A DNA stretch of 32,703 bases. Source: Acidobacteriota bacterium (GTDB lineage Bacteria; Acidobacteriota; Thermoanaerobaculia; Multivoradales; JAHEKO01). Below are positions 7,621 to 15,279 of this stretch, piece after piece. The notes below the pieces were generated by a model. That model did not search any database, had not been told where the DNA came from, and was given only the letters and a program-made list of their open reading frames with translations. The stretch's first letter is position 1. Each line of letters begins with the position of its first letter. The position numbers and the translations under genes are program-made. The stretch spans positions 1-32,703 of the forward strand of contig JADFQD010000025.1 in NCBI GenBank assembly GCA_022561975.1. Reading direction: 5' to 3'.

Positions 7621-8282
7621 CCTGCGTCGGGGATGGTCAGGGGCACCTTCACGGTTACGACGGTAGGTTCGAGCACATGGACCAACGGGCTGGGTGAAAC
7701 CACCAGAGCTTGTTCTTCGAAGTCGAAGGCATGGCCGTCGAGCAGCACCGGACGAGTCTCCAGACTGTCGATGCTCGAGAGAATGGACTCAGGGCCTCGC
7801 ACCAGCACCCGAGGTGGGACCGCGTTCGGGGTCCCGGCAATCGCTCCCGCGGCCGGCTCGCCCGCGAGGCGTACCGTCACGGGTCTGAACTCGCTGACCA
7901 CCCGGTCCATTACCAAGCTGAGCAGATTCGGCTCGATCGAAAGCACCTCCAGGCCCTGCGGACGGACCACGTTCCGTGGTGCCAGCGGCACCTCGATCGG
8001 ACCTTGCACGGCGTCGCGAAGGTCGACGACCACGCTGACCTCGGCGGGGTTGAGAGCACTGATCAGATTGGTGGGTCCGCGAAGCCGAACCCGTACTCGA
8101 AGCACCGGCTTGAGCACAATGAGGTCGCTCGAGCCGGGAGTGTTGTACTGCACCGAGGGTTCGATAGTGGTTCCGGCAGTTGCGGTCTGATCGGCGCGCT
8201 TGGAGGTCACGAAGACCCAGGAAGCGACGGCGAGGCCCAGCGCCAAAGCGCGCAAGGCCCAGAGAGCCTGTTTTTTCGTCAT
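7617..8282 (-). CDS. YbbR-domain protein (CdaR-like regulator of CdaA)
   Basis: A 221-residue membrane-anchored protein with YbbR-like repeats. The N-terminus MTKKQALWALRALALGLAVA is a single membrane helix, followed by an extracytoplasmic part with repeated beta-rich units (for example VLRVRVRLRGP, EVSVVVDLRDA, PVTVRLAG and TVVTVKVPL). In other bacteria the YbbR protein encoded after cdaA binds and modulates the diadenylate cyclase. The ATG at 8282 overlaps the cdaA stop by four bases, which fixes the start; the frame is open further upstream but inside cdaA. The stop TAG is contributed by the edge of the inverted-repeat element. Confidence 0.85.
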   Translation of the reverse strand: MTKKQALWALRALALGLAVASWVFVTSKRADQTATAGTTIEPSVQYNTPGSSDLIVLKPVLRVRVRLRGPTNLISALNPAEVSVVVDLRDAVQGPIEVPLAPRNVVRPQGLEVLSIEPNLLSLVMDRVVSEFRPVTVRLAGEPAAGAIAGTPNAVPPRVLVRGPESILSSIDSLETRPVLLDGHAFDFEEQALVVSPSPLVHVLEPTVVTVKVPLTIPDAG

Positions 8283-9067
8283 CCGGTGCCCTCGGTGGTT
8301 CCGAGCTCTGTGATCAGGTATCGGTAGAGGTGGTTTCTGAGGGTCTTTGAATCGAGATCCCGGATCAGCACGCCGGCAACTGCGAGGGAGATGCTTCCGG
8401 TCTCTTCGGAAACCACCATGGCCAAAGCGTCGGACTCGCTGGAGATGCCGAGGGCCGCTCGGTGGCGGGTGCCGAACTCGGTCGAAATTTCGGCGTCGAG
8501 CTTGACCGGTAGAAAGCACGAAGCCGCTGCAATACGATTGTCGTAGATGATCACTGCGCCGTCATGCAGCGGAGCGCCGGGAGTGAAGATGTTGATCAGG
8601 AGATCGTAGGACACCCTGGAATCGATGCGAATTCCGTTCTCTACGTAGTTGCGCAGGCCCTCGAGTCTCTGCAAGACGATCAAGGCTCCGGTTTTACGGG
8701 TGGCCAGGGCCGAAGCCGCGAGCACGACTTCGTGAATGGTTGTCTCTGTGAGCTGATGAGCGCCGAAGTTGGTCAGTAGTGGGTTGCGTCCGAATGTAGC
8801 CAGGCCGCGCCTAATCTCATGCTGAAACAGCACGATGATGGCAAACGGGAGGACGATGAGAAGCCCACTCAGGATTTTCTCGAGAGTCGCTAGCCTGGCC
8901 AAGCCCGAGGCCCAGTAGAGACCCGCAAAGAAGACCAATCCCAGCAGTACCTGCACCGCCCGGGTGCCGCGAATCAGAAGGAGAAGGTTGTAAAAGACTA
9001 CGGCAACAAGGGCGATATCGATGAGATCGCGCGCGGTAACCAGCTGGAGCAGCGAGGAGAAGTCCAT
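8279..9067 (-). CDS. cdaA: diadenylate cyclase CdaA (c-di-AMP synthase)
   Basis: A 262-residue membrane enzyme that makes cyclic di-AMP from two ATP. The first 85 residues contain three hydrophobic segments (around 15-32, 38-55 and 66-82). The DAC domain follows, with both catalytic signatures: DGA (169-171, in APLHDGAVIIYD) and RHR (201-203, in FGTRHRAALG). SEETGSISLAVAG follows as in the family. Length is typical for CdaA/DacA. Its stop overlaps ybbR, and glmM and pdxJ follow, reproducing the conserved cdaA-ybbR-glmM module. A weak promoter candidate precedes it in the 152-base gap after ftsH (TTGATG, 17 bases, TAACAG on minus, 9144 to 9116), so it may have its own transcript. Confidence 0.95.
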   Translation of the reverse strand: MDFSSLLQLVTARDLIDIALVAVVFYNLLLLIRGTRAVQVLLGLVFFAGLYWASGLARLATLEKILSGLLIVLPFAIIVLFQHEIRRGLATFGRNPLLTNFGAHQLTETTIHEVVLAASALATRKTGALIVLQRLEGLRNYVENGIRIDSRVSYDLLINIFTPGAPLHDGAVIIYDNRIAAASCFLPVKLDAEISTEFGTRHRAALGISSESDALAMVVSEETGSISLAVAGVLIRDLDSKTLRNHLYRYLITELGTTEGTG

Positions 9068-9219
9068 CAGCCGGCAGCCTCCGGCACGAGGTCTGAAAAG
9101 AGTAGAGGCTGTGGGCTGTTATCGACTGTAGAGGCCGTCATCAACACCGCGAACCCACCCGTTGGCTGCTAGTCTACCAGCCTCGCCGATTCGACGGGCA
9201 GAGGGTTCTTGGCCGCCGT

Positions 9220-11178
9220 TCAGGAGATCGGGTCAGGCGTCGGTGGTACCGCCAGGCCCATACCGCCCGGCTCGGGCTCGTCTTCCAAGATCTCCGTTTG
9301 CGAGTCCCGTTCGTCGATGCCTTGGTCTCGAGGCGGGCTTGGCTCGTCCGGCGGAGCCGGCGCGAGGTCGAGGCCGGTCAACTCTAAAATCAGGGCGTTC
9401 ACCTCGCTGCCATCGATGGTCTCGAACTCGAGCAGCCGCTCGGCGAGAGCGTCGAGAACTTCGCGCCGTTTGGTCAGAATGCCACGGGCTCGCTCGATAC
9501 CGTCCTTCACAATACGTTCGACTTCGCGATCGATTCGGATTGCGGTGTCCTCGCTGTAGTCCGTGCGCTGGGCGTAGTCGCGACCCAAGAAGATGGGCTC
9601 GTCCTTGCCGCCGAAGGACAGTGGACCCAACTCGGACATCCCCCACTCGCACACCATCTTGTGCGCCATGTCGGTAGCACGGTCGATGTCGTTGCCGGCT
9701 CCGGTCGTGATGTCCTCCTGGGTGAGCTCTTCGGCCACACGGCCACCCATGAGGATCGCGATCTGGTTCTCGATAAAGCCCTTGGTGTAGCTGTGCTTGT
9801 CTTCGGTCGGCAACTGCATGGTCACGCCCAGTGCGTGGCCACGCGGAATGATGGTCACCTTGTGAAGCGGGTCGGCGCCTTCGGAAAATGCAGCCACCAG
9901 CGCGTGTCCGGCTTCGTGAAAGGCCGTGACTCGTCTTTCCTCCTCAGTGAGGATCAAGGTCTTGCGCTCGACGCCCATGAGGACCTTGTCCTTGGCGAAC
10001 TCGAAGTCCTCCATGGTCACGTTCGTGCGGCTCTTGCGGGCGGCGACGAGCGCCGCTTCGTTGGCCAGGTTCGCGAGATCGGCACCGGAGAATCCGGGTG
10101 TGCCGCGCGCGATGACCTTGAGCTCGACGTCGTCGTGCAGAGGAATCTCTCGGGTGTGGATTTTGAGGATCCCGGTGCGTCCGTTGATGTCGGGGCTGTC
10201 TACGATGATGCGGCGGTCGAATCGGCCCGGGCGCAGCAGCGCGGGGTCGAGTACGTCGGGCCGGTTGGTCGCGGCGAGGAGGATAACTCCCTCGTTGGAC
10301 TCGAAGCCATCCATCTCGACAAGTAGCTGATTCAGGGTCTGCTCACGCTCGTCGTGCCCGCCGCCCAGACCGGCGCCGCGGTGACGTCCGACCGCGTCAA
10401 TCTCGTCGATGAAGATGAGACACGGGGCGTTCTTCTTGCCCTGTTCGAAGAGGTCGCGAACGCGACTTGCTCCGACGCCGACGAACATCTCGACGAAGTC
10501 TGAGCCCGAGATCGAGAAGAACGGGACGCTGGCTTCGCCGGCGATGGCTCGGGCGAGCAGCGTCTTGCCGGTGCCAGGGGCCCCCATCAGCAGGACCCCC
10601 TTGGGGATTTTGCCGCCGAGCTTTTGAAACTTCTCGGGTTCGCTCAGGAACTCGACGATCTCCGCAAGCTCCTCTTTGGCCTCATCGATTCCGGCCACGT
10701 CCTCGAAGGTGACGCGTTGTTTTCCGGTCGCGCTGAGTAGCTTGGCTCGGCTCTTGCCGAACGAGAGGGCCTTGTTGCCCCCGGACTGCATCTGGCGCAT
10801 GAAGAAAATCCACAGCCCGATGATGAGCAGGAACGGCGCCCAGCCGAGCACGTACTGAATGAGTGAGTTCTCATTAGCCTCCTTGGCCGAGATCACGATG
10901 CCCGCCTCCCGGAGTTCCTTGATCAGTTCGGGATAGTCGGGCGTGAAGACCATGAACTGGTCTTCTTCGGCGTACTGTCCACCGGGTTTGAAAGTGCCGG
11001 TGATCTTCTGGCCACGTATGGTGACGTCGGCAATGCGATCCTGCTCGACTTGCTCCATGAACTCCGTAAAGCTCATTTCGTGGCGGTTGGCGCGTCCTGC
11101 CTGGAACGTGTTCCAGAGGACGATGACCACGACGAAGATCGCGATCCAGAGGATCAGAGTGCGGACTGCAGGATTCAC
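9220..11178 (-). CDS. ftsH: ATP-dependent zinc metalloprotease FtsH
   Basis: A 652-residue membrane AAA+ protease that degrades damaged membrane proteins and some regulators. Membrane helices lie at about 5-23 and 109-127 with a periplasmic domain between. The AAA+ module has Walker A GAPGTGKT (199-206), Walker [10 protein letters not shown] and second-region-of-homology arginines (RPGRFDRR). The protease part carries the zinc motif HEAGH (421-425), with the further acidic ligand expected in the [10 protein letters not shown] region. The tail after about 600 is proline- and acid-rich and poorly conserved. The start is GTG at 11178 with AAGGAG ten bases upstream. It follows tilS and the hpt-like gene, an order known from Firmicutes and others. 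Confidence 0.97.
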   Translation of the reverse strand: MNPAVRTLILWIAIFVVVIVLWNTFQAGRANRHEMSFTEFMEQVEQDRIADVTIRGQKITGTFKPGGQYAEEDQFMVFTPDYPELIKELREAGIVISAKEANENSLIQYVLGWAPFLLIIGLWIFFMRQMQSGGNKALSFGKSRAKLLSATGKQRVTFEDVAGIDEAKEELAEIVEFLSEPEKFQKLGGKIPKGVLLMGAPGTGKTLLARAIAGEASVPFFSISGSDFVEMFVGVGASRVRDLFEQGKKNAPCLIFIDEIDAVGRHRGAGLGGGHDEREQTLNQLLVEMDGFESNEGVILLAATNRPDVLDPALLRPGRFDRRIIVDSPDINGRTGILKIHTREIPLHDDVELKVIARGTPGFSGADLANLANEAALVAARKSRTNVTMEDFEFAKDKVLMGVERKTLILTEEERRVTAFHEAGHALVAAFSEGADPLHKVTIIPRGHALGVTMQLPTEDKHSYTKGFIENQIAILMGGRVAEELTQEDITTGAGNDIDRATDMAHKMVCEWGMSELGPLSFGGKDEPIFLGRDYAQRTDYSEDTAIRIDREVERIVKDGIERARGILTKRREVLDALAERLLEFETIDGSEVNALILELTGLDLAPAPPDEPSPPRDQGIDERDSQTEILEDEPEPGGMGLAVPPTPDPIS

Positions 11179-11228
11179 AGAAACATCGCTCCTTGCCTAA
11201 TCAAACCGCACACCGACGAGGTAAATTC

Positions 11229-11240
11229 CACGGGCTGCTA
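11229..11240 (-). repeat. partial copy of the TAG-initiated REP-like repeat
   Basis: Read on the minus strand, the stop codon of the hpt-like gene and the following bases are TAGCAGCCCGTG, identical to the first 12 bases of the 27-base repeat at 15931. The match ends there. It is short, but its placement exactly on a TAG stop is the same as in the other copies. Confidence 0.45.
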
Positions 11241-11774
11241 GTCGTTCTCGTCCAGGGTGAGCCGAGCGAGGTGTGGGAGATTGCCGAACATTCCGTTGCT
11301 TTTGAGTCCGTAGCCGACGAAAATGCCCGGTCGCCTGGGCGTAAAGAGGCGGTAGTCGACGTGAAAATCGGATTTGCGCTCCTCAGGCAGATCGATCAGA
11401 GCCACGAAGCGCACCCGTCGGGCTCCACGGCTCAGTAATTGGCTCATCAGGTAGTTCTCTATCACCGCGGTGGCGACTACGTCCTTGAGCACGACCAGCG
11501 ATTGGCCGGTGACGTCGAGGCTGATAGGGAAGTCGATGTCCACGACCTCACTGTTTCCGGCCGAAGCCGTGTATTGAACTTGTACGGCTTCGTAGCGAAC
11601 GGGTTGCTCTATGGCTCGTAGAAGATCGGCCAGAAAGACGATGGAGCCTCCAACGATTGAGATCAGGACCGGCGTCAAGCCGGAGTGGTCGGCTTCCAGT
11701 CTTCGGCCGAGGTCGCGCACGTTGGCGGCAATGGTCTCTTTGTCGTAGAGAACCTGCAGCCGGCTCTCACTCAT
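11238..11774 (-). CDS. HPRT-like phosphoribosyltransferase fold protein with degenerate active site
   Basis: A 178-residue protein in the position of hypoxanthine phosphoribosyltransferase between tilS and ftsH. The overall layout matches HPRT: LISIVGGSIVFLADLLRAI in place of the usual L..G...F..DL loop, a central beta-strand ahead of the PRPP loop, and FVGYGL near the C-terminus. The PRPP loop, normally an acidic pair plus DTG/DSG and T, reads VVLKDVVATAVI (95-106). It has lost one acid and the DTG. The purine-contacting Lys of the LDKP region is Leu (LIDLP) and the Asp after GYG is Lys. The reading frame is intact. It may be a non-catalytic homologue retained for a regulatory or structural role. 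Its ATG overlaps the tilS stop by eight bases. Confidence 0.8.
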   Translation of the reverse strand: MSESRLQVLYDKETIAANVRDLGRRLEADHSGLTPVLISIVGGSIVFLADLLRAIEQPVRYEAVQVQYTASAGNSEVVDIDFPISLDVTGQSLVVLKDVVATAVIENYLMSQLLSRGARRVRFVALIDLPEERKSDFHVDYRLFTPRRPGIFVGYGLKSNGMFGNLPHLARLTLDEND

Positions 11775-13170
11775 CCGGTATGATCTCCGCTACCCATATG
11801 TCTGATTCTTCTCGACTCCCGGCTCGACTTCCCTCTCGACTGGCGGCTCGAATCCTGGCCTCGTGATCGATCGTAACGCCGGGCACCCACAGGATGCGTT
11901 CACTATGGCATAGGAGGGGCAGTCGATCACGCTCGTACTTTGGTATCCCATGGTTGATGAGGAGGTTTTTGAGCTTGTGCAGGGAGGGGCTTCCCAGGGG
12001 TTGGACACGATCTCCGGGGCGCCGGTTCCTGACGGTGAGCCGATCTCGAGCATCGAAGGGTAGGGAGAAGCCGGCTCGAAGGCGGGCACCCCGGAACATC
12101 CAGGGCTCCACGCATCCCGCCGTAATCCGGAGCGAAGAAGCCAGCTCGCCGAGGTGAACCTCGCCGGGCACGGTCAGATCATAAGCGAAAAGCGGCGTAG
12201 GCTCGGGGGTTTGGAGAATGCGGAGCTTGCCGGTTCGAGCTTCTTCGATGCGCCATCCGCCTCCGAGGTCGACTCCCACCGGAGCCTGCGAGGCCAGGAG
12301 GGCCGCTGCATAGCCGAGAGCCCTTCGTGAGGGCCTGCGGCGACTGCCGCAGCACCGGAGCAGGTGGACGATTGCGTGGGGCAGGACAGTTGTGGGCAAG
12401 GTCTCGAGAACTCGCCTCGAAACCGTGACGGCTGAACCCTCTCGGCTTGGAGCGAGTAGTTGGTCGAACTCGCGAGTCAGCCGGGTGTTTGCTCCCTTCG
12501 CGGCCTGAGCCAGGCTGGCGAGGCGGATCGCAATGTCCGGGTTTTTGGCTCCGAGAATCGGGATCAACAGGTGCCGAAGACGGTTTCTGGGAGTCGTGAG
12601 GTCGCGATTCGTGGGATCCTCGATCCAGGTCAAGCCGCGGCGACGAACGTAGCGGAGCAGATCCTTGCGGCTCTGTCCGAGCAAGGGTCTGACGATCGAA
12701 CCACGCCGGGCGGGAACCGCAGCGAGTGCGCTCAGACCATGACCGGATGCCAGCCTCAGGAGCACGGTTTCGGCCTGATCGTCGCGATGATGGGCGGTTG
12801 CGATGTAGCGTGCTCCGAGCACGCTTGCGGCTTTCTCGAGTTCTCGATAGCGAATTCGCCGAGCCGCCACCTCGAGACTCTCGGAACGCCGCTTTTGGGC
12901 GGGCACGTTCTGGCGGTGGATAATCAACGCAAGCCCAAGTGTCGCAGCCGTCGCCTTGGCGGCCTCGGCACGAGCGCGTGACCCAGGATCGAGCTGGTGA
13001 TCGATGTGAGCCGCCGCGACTCGGATTGCTCGCGGGCGAGCATACGCGCACATCGCGTCGAGCAGCGCCGTCGAATCGGCGCCGCCTGAGAACGCGATCA
13101 GCATCGTATCGCCGCCGGCAAGCGGCGCGTGGTCGCGAAAGAAGGCCTCTAGTGTTTGTTCCAGATCCAC
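11767..13170 (-). CDS. tilS: tRNA(Ile)-lysidine synthase TilS
   Basis: A 467-residue enzyme that attaches lysine to C34 of the CAU anticodon of tRNA-Ile2, changing its reading to AUA and its charging to isoleucine. The N-terminal PP-loop ATPase motif is SGGADS (28-33); the AAAHIDHQLDPGSR and ATAHHRDDQAETVLLRL segments are characteristic. The C-terminal part, with RNRRPGDRVQPLGSPSLHKLKNLLINHGIPKYERDRLPLLC nearby in pieces, matches the TilS substrate-binding domain. The start is GTG at 13170. A tRNA with a CAT anticodon is encoded just upstream on the same strand, 52 bases away, and the hpt-like gene overlaps the 3' end. Confidence 0.95.
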   Translation of the reverse strand: MDLEQTLEAFFRDHAPLAGGDTMLIAFSGGADSTALLDAMCAYARPRAIRVAAAHIDHQLDPGSRARAEAAKATAATLGLALIIHRQNVPAQKRRSESLEVAARRIRYRELEKAASVLGARYIATAHHRDDQAETVLLRLASGHGLSALAAVPARRGSIVRPLLGQSRKDLLRYVRRRGLTWIEDPTNRDLTTPRNRLRHLLIPILGAKNPDIAIRLASLAQAAKGANTRLTREFDQLLAPSREGSAVTVSRRVLETLPTTVLPHAIVHLLRCCGSRRRPSRRALGYAAALLASQAPVGVDLGGGWRIEEARTGKLRILQTPEPTPLFAYDLTVPGEVHLGELASSLRITAGCVEPWMFRGARLRAGFSLPFDARDRLTVRNRRPGDRVQPLGSPSLHKLKNLLINHGIPKYERDRLPLLCHSERILWVPGVTIDHEARIRAASREGSRAGSREESDIWVAEIIPDE

Positions 13171-13222
13171 GTGAGAGACGCCTACGTGGTCGTTGCGCGA
13201 GAACTAGCCCGTTGGACAGAAA

Positions 13223-13299
13223 TGGTGGCGGTGAGAGGACTTGAACCTCCGACCTAGCGGTTATGAGCCGCTCGCTCTAACCACCTGAGCTACACCGCC
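13223..13299 (-). tRNA. tRNA with CAT anticodon (elongator Met most likely; Ile2 possible)
   Basis: A complete cloverleaf on the minus strand: acceptor GGCGGTG paired with CACCGCC, D arm GCTC...GAGC, anticodon stem AGCGG/CCGCT with loop CTCATAA (anticodon CAT), a five-base variable loop and T loop TTCAAGT. Discriminator A and an encoded CCA (13225-13223) follow. It has no initiator features. The acceptor stem resembles elongator Met tRNAs as I recall them, but the anticodon arm would also suit tRNA-Ile2, the substrate of TilS encoded next door. Sequence inspection alone does not settle this. Confidence 0.93.
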
Positions 13300-13323
13300 G
13301 TTCGCTCTTTGCGAGCGCAGCGG

Positions 13324-13358
13324 AGTATACCTCGGGGACACGATTCTTTCGTGTCCCC
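13324..13358 (-). promoter_or_regulatory. TATACT -10 box with an upstream 10-bp palindrome
   Basis: On the minus strand TATACT (13329-13324) lies 25 bases ahead of the tRNA(CAT) gene, a good -10 hexamer for the tRNA-tilS transcript. Immediately upstream is a perfect inverted repeat (GGGGACACGA and TCGTGTCCCC, 13334-13358) occupying the -35 region, where no TTGACA-like hexamer is visible. The palindrome could be an operator, a REP-type element, or a weak terminator for the arsR message coming from upstream; no T-run follows it. Confidence 0.45.
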
Positions 13359-13394
13359 TCCCGATTGGTTCTGTGAGGGTTTTCTTCGGCTCCG

Positions 13395-13772
13395 CTAGCC
13401 TCGCGTCAGCAGGTCTTGGCATTCGTCGAAGTGAATGAAGAATCTGCCGGCACCGCGCGCCAGCTCTTCGGGGGAAAGCCGATACATCACATGCTGGCCG
13501 CTCCGGCTATCCGTAACCAGCTGCGCCTCCTTCAGGACTGAGAGGTGCCGTGAGATGGTCGGCTGCGAGAGCCGAAAATTGCCTACGATTTCACCGACCG
13601 AGAGTTCGCGGTGTCGCAGCAGCCGAAGGATGCTGCGGCGGGTCTGATCGGACAGCGCCTTGAAGAACTTGTCCAGTTCGCGCCCGCCTCTTGGAATCGG
13701 CGCCTGTGCTGAGGAGGCGAGGGGGACGGCGGACAGAATCCGGTGGGGGGTAGAGGAAGGTTGATGGCTCAT
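13395..13772 (-). CDS. ArsR-family winged-helix transcriptional regulator
   Basis: A 125-residue DNA-binding repressor-type protein. The winged helix occupies the middle: FFKALSDQTRRSILRLLR, then ELSVGEIVGNF, the recognition helix LSQPTISRHLSVLKEAQLV and the wing DSRSGQHVMYRLS. The metal-binding ELCVC motif of classical ArsR/SmtB is not present; one Cys remains near the end (DECQDLL). The frame continues upstream to an ATG at 13835 that would add MCIDCAEQRP and thus a CxxC pair. Neither start has a convincing ribosome site, and I prefer MSHQPSS because the family core begins well after it. It is downstream of sodB on the same strand, but a strong terminator lies between. The ligand is unknown. 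Confidence 0.9.
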   Translation of the reverse strand: MSHQPSSTPHRILSAVPLASSAQAPIPRGGRELDKFFKALSDQTRRSILRLLRHRELSVGEIVGNFRLSQPTISRHLSVLKEAQLVTDSRSGQHVMYRLSPEELARGAGRFFIHFDECQDLLTRG

Positions 13773-13901
13773 GACATTGGTGAAAGGCAACGGATGTGCC
13801 AGAAGCGGTCTTTGCTCTGCGCAGTCTATGCACATATCTACATCTATCGACGATTCAATGAGTTACGAGGGTTTGATTCGAATGGCGGTTGGGCGGCCAT
13901 A

Positions 13902-13929
13902 CAAAAATGGCGGCCCGGATGAGCCGCCA
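13902..13929 (-). terminator. Rho-independent terminator of sodB
   Basis: Read on the minus strand, TGGCGGC (13929-13923) pairs with GCCGCCA (13914-13908) across an eight-base loop and is followed at once by TTTTTG. It begins 41 bases after the superoxide dismutase stop, the expected place for its terminator, and separates sodB from the ArsR-type gene. Confidence 0.85.
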
Positions 13930-13970
13930 AGGGACATAAATTCGGATGATCATCCTAAAATTAGGTGTAT

Positions 13971-14570
13971 TTACCTGGTGAAGCGTTGCCCTACCGCATC
14001 CCAGTTGACGACATTCCACCAAGCCGCCAGATAGTCCGGCCGCCGGTTCTGGTAGTTCAAGTAATAGGCATGCTCCCAGACGTCTACGCCCAGAATCGGT
14101 TTCAGGCCATCCATGAGCGGGCTGTCCTGGTTGCTTCGCTGGACGACCTCGAGCTTGTCGCCGTTCACTACCAGCCAAGCCCAGCCGGAGCCGAACAGGG
14201 TCGCGGCGGCCTTGGTCATCGCAGCCTGAAAGGAATCGAAGTCTCCGAAATCGCTGTTGATGGCGTCGGCGAGGTTTCCGTCGGGCCGGCCGCCGCCCGG
14301 GGCAGCCATGACATTCCAGAACAACGAGTGATTGGCGTGGCCGCCGCCGTGGTTACGAACGGCTCCGCGAATCGCTTCGGGAATCGAAGCCATGTCGCTG
14401 ATCAAGTCCTCGACCGATTTCGCGGCGAGCTCGGCATGGCCCTCTAGGGCCTTGTTCAGGTTGGCGACATAGGCCGCGTGGTGCTTCGTATGGTGAATCT
14501 CCATAGTCCGCGCGTCGATGTGGGGCTCCAGCGTGTCGTAGCTGTAGCCGAGCTGTGGTACCTCGTGCAT
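13971..14570 (-). CDS. sodA: superoxide dismutase, Mn-type of the Fe/Mn family
   Basis: A 199-residue enzyme that converts superoxide to hydrogen peroxide and oxygen. It has no signal peptide, so it is cytoplasmic. The metal ligands are visible: His in MEIHHTKHH (26/27), His81 in [11 protein letters not shown], Asp163 and His167 in DVWEHAYYL. Gly at the position where iron enzymes carry the second-sphere Gln (RNHGGGH), together with Gln148 in NQDSPLMD, fits the manganese type. A cambialistic enzyme cannot be excluded. The ATG is preceded by AAGGAG. It is a single-gene unit closed by a strong terminator. The ArsR-like gene beyond could regulate it, but there is no direct evidence. Confidence 0.95.
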   Translation of the reverse strand: MHEVPQLGYSYDTLEPHIDARTMEIHHTKHHAAYVANLNKALEGHAELAAKSVEDLISDMASIPEAIRGAVRNHGGGHANHSLFWNVMAAPGGGRPDGNLADAINSDFGDFDSFQAAMTKAAATLFGSGWAWLVVNGDKLEVVQRSNQDSPLMDGLKPILGVDVWEHAYYLNYQNRRPDYLAAWWNVVNWDAVGQRFTR

Positions 14571-14703
14571 TGGGTCTCCTTCTCAGGGTCTTGTCGCGGC
14601 ACCGGACTTGGTTCCACTCCGGCGCGAACGGTAGGTTGAGAGCCGATTGTTTCACGGAATGTTCCGGCCTCGCCAGCCCAACTTGTCAGGCTTGGCGTTG
14701 ACA

Positions 14704-14732
14704 TTGACTTCCCCCTCGGCGGTTATTACTAT
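14704..14732 (+). promoter_or_regulatory. sigma-70 promoter of the tRNA-Val/tRNA-Asp/rpmG unit
   Basis: TTGACT (14704-14709), a 17-base spacer and TACTAT (14727-14732) precede tRNA-Val by 17 bases. A second overlapping TTGACA begins at 14698. The GC-rich stretch after the -10 box is typical of stable-RNA promoters under stringent control. Confidence 0.75.
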
Positions 14733-14749
14733 TAGCCGCCTCCGGCGCG

Positions 14750-14824
14750 GGGAGGTTAGCTCAGTGGGAGAGCGTCTGCTTTACACGCAGAGGGTCGGGG
14801 GTTCAAATCCCTCACCTCCCACCA
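14750..14824 (+). tRNA. tRNA-Val (TAC anticodon)
   Basis: Complete cloverleaf: acceptor GGGAGGT/ACCTCCC, D stem GCTC/GAGC, anticodon stem TCTGC/GCAGA with loop TTTACAC (anticodon TAC), T arm GGGGG-TTCAAAT-CCCTC, discriminator A and encoded CCA. It is the first gene of a plus-strand unit with tRNA-Asp and rpmG. Confidence 0.96.
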
Positions 14825-14850
14825 AACCCGGATCGGAGGAGACGGCTGCG

Positions 14851-14927
<77 letters not shown>

Positions 14928-14931
14928 TTCA

Positions 14932-14975
14932 CCAGAAGAAAACAGGGCCAGAAGAAAACAGGGCCAGAAGAAAAC
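14932..14975 (+). repeat. 16-bp tandem repeat between tRNA-Asp and rpmG
   Basis: The unit CCAGAAGAAAACAGGG occurs at 14932-14947 and 14948-14963, and a partial third copy occupies 14964-14975. It is purine-rich and, if transcribed, unstructured, lying in the leader between the processed tRNA-Asp end and the rpmG ribosome site (GGAGGG at about 14984). Confidence 0.9.
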
Positions 14976-14993
14976 CAGATTACGGAGGGTCAC

Positions 14994-15149
14994 ATGCGCG
15001 AAAAGATCAAACTGGTGTCCAGTGCCGGTACGGGATACTTCTACACGACGGACAAGAACAAGAGGCTCTCGACCGAAAAGCTCAAGCTCAAGAAGTACGA
15101 TCCCAAGGTTCGAAAGCACGTCGAGTTCGTCGAAGAGAAGCTTCGGTAG
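14994..15149 (+). CDS. rpmG: 50S ribosomal protein L33
   Basis: A 51-residue ribosomal protein, [20 protein letters not shown] at the N-terminus and basic throughout ([18 protein letters not shown]). The FYTTDKNKR segment and KYDP are typical of L33. There are no cysteines, so it is the zinc-independent form. Length is normal. GGAGGG lies five bases ahead of the ATG. It is transcribed with tRNA-Val and tRNA-Asp from the promoter at 14704 and ends at a Rho-independent terminator. Linkage of rpmG to tRNA genes is common, often followed by secE; here secE is absent and a sigma factor follows. Confidence 0.95.
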   Translation: MREKIKLVSSAGTGYFYTTDKNKRLSTEKLKLKKYDPKVRKHVEFVEEKLR

Positions 15150-15216
15150 CGTGAGCTCGCCGCCTCGGCTTGCGTAATCCGGCGGCGCCCTGCTATCCTC
15201 TGAGCGCCTGCCGTGT

Positions 15217-15241
15217 GCCCAGCGATAGCTGGGCTTTTTTT
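15217..15241 (+). terminator. Rho-independent terminator after rpmG
   Basis: GCCCAGC and GCTGGGC (15217-15223 and 15228-15234) form a seven-base-pair stem with a GATA tetraloop, followed by a run of seven T (15235-15241). It closes the tRNA-Val/tRNA-Asp/rpmG unit 68 bases after the rpmG stop. Confidence 0.92.
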
Positions 15242-15252
15242 GTAGATCTCGC

Positions 15253-15278
15253 CTCCACTCCCTACCCAAGGAGTGGAG
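15253..15278 (+). promoter_or_regulatory. hairpin that sequesters the sigma-factor ribosome binding site
   Basis: CTCCACTCC (15253-15261) is perfectly complementary to GGAGTGGAG (15270-15278), leaving an eight-base loop. The second arm contains the AAGGAG-type ribosome site and ends one base before the ATG at 15280. In RNA this stem would hide the ribosome site, suggesting control of translation, for example by temperature, a protein or a small RNA. It lies only 11 bases after the terminator T-run, so transcription would have to read through that terminator or start very close by; no promoter is evident in between. Confidence 0.65.
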
Positions 15279-15279
15279 C

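Noticed and set aside
14932-14975. Tandem repeat considered as a CRISPR fragment
   Set aside because: The units abut without spacers and are only 16 bases long.
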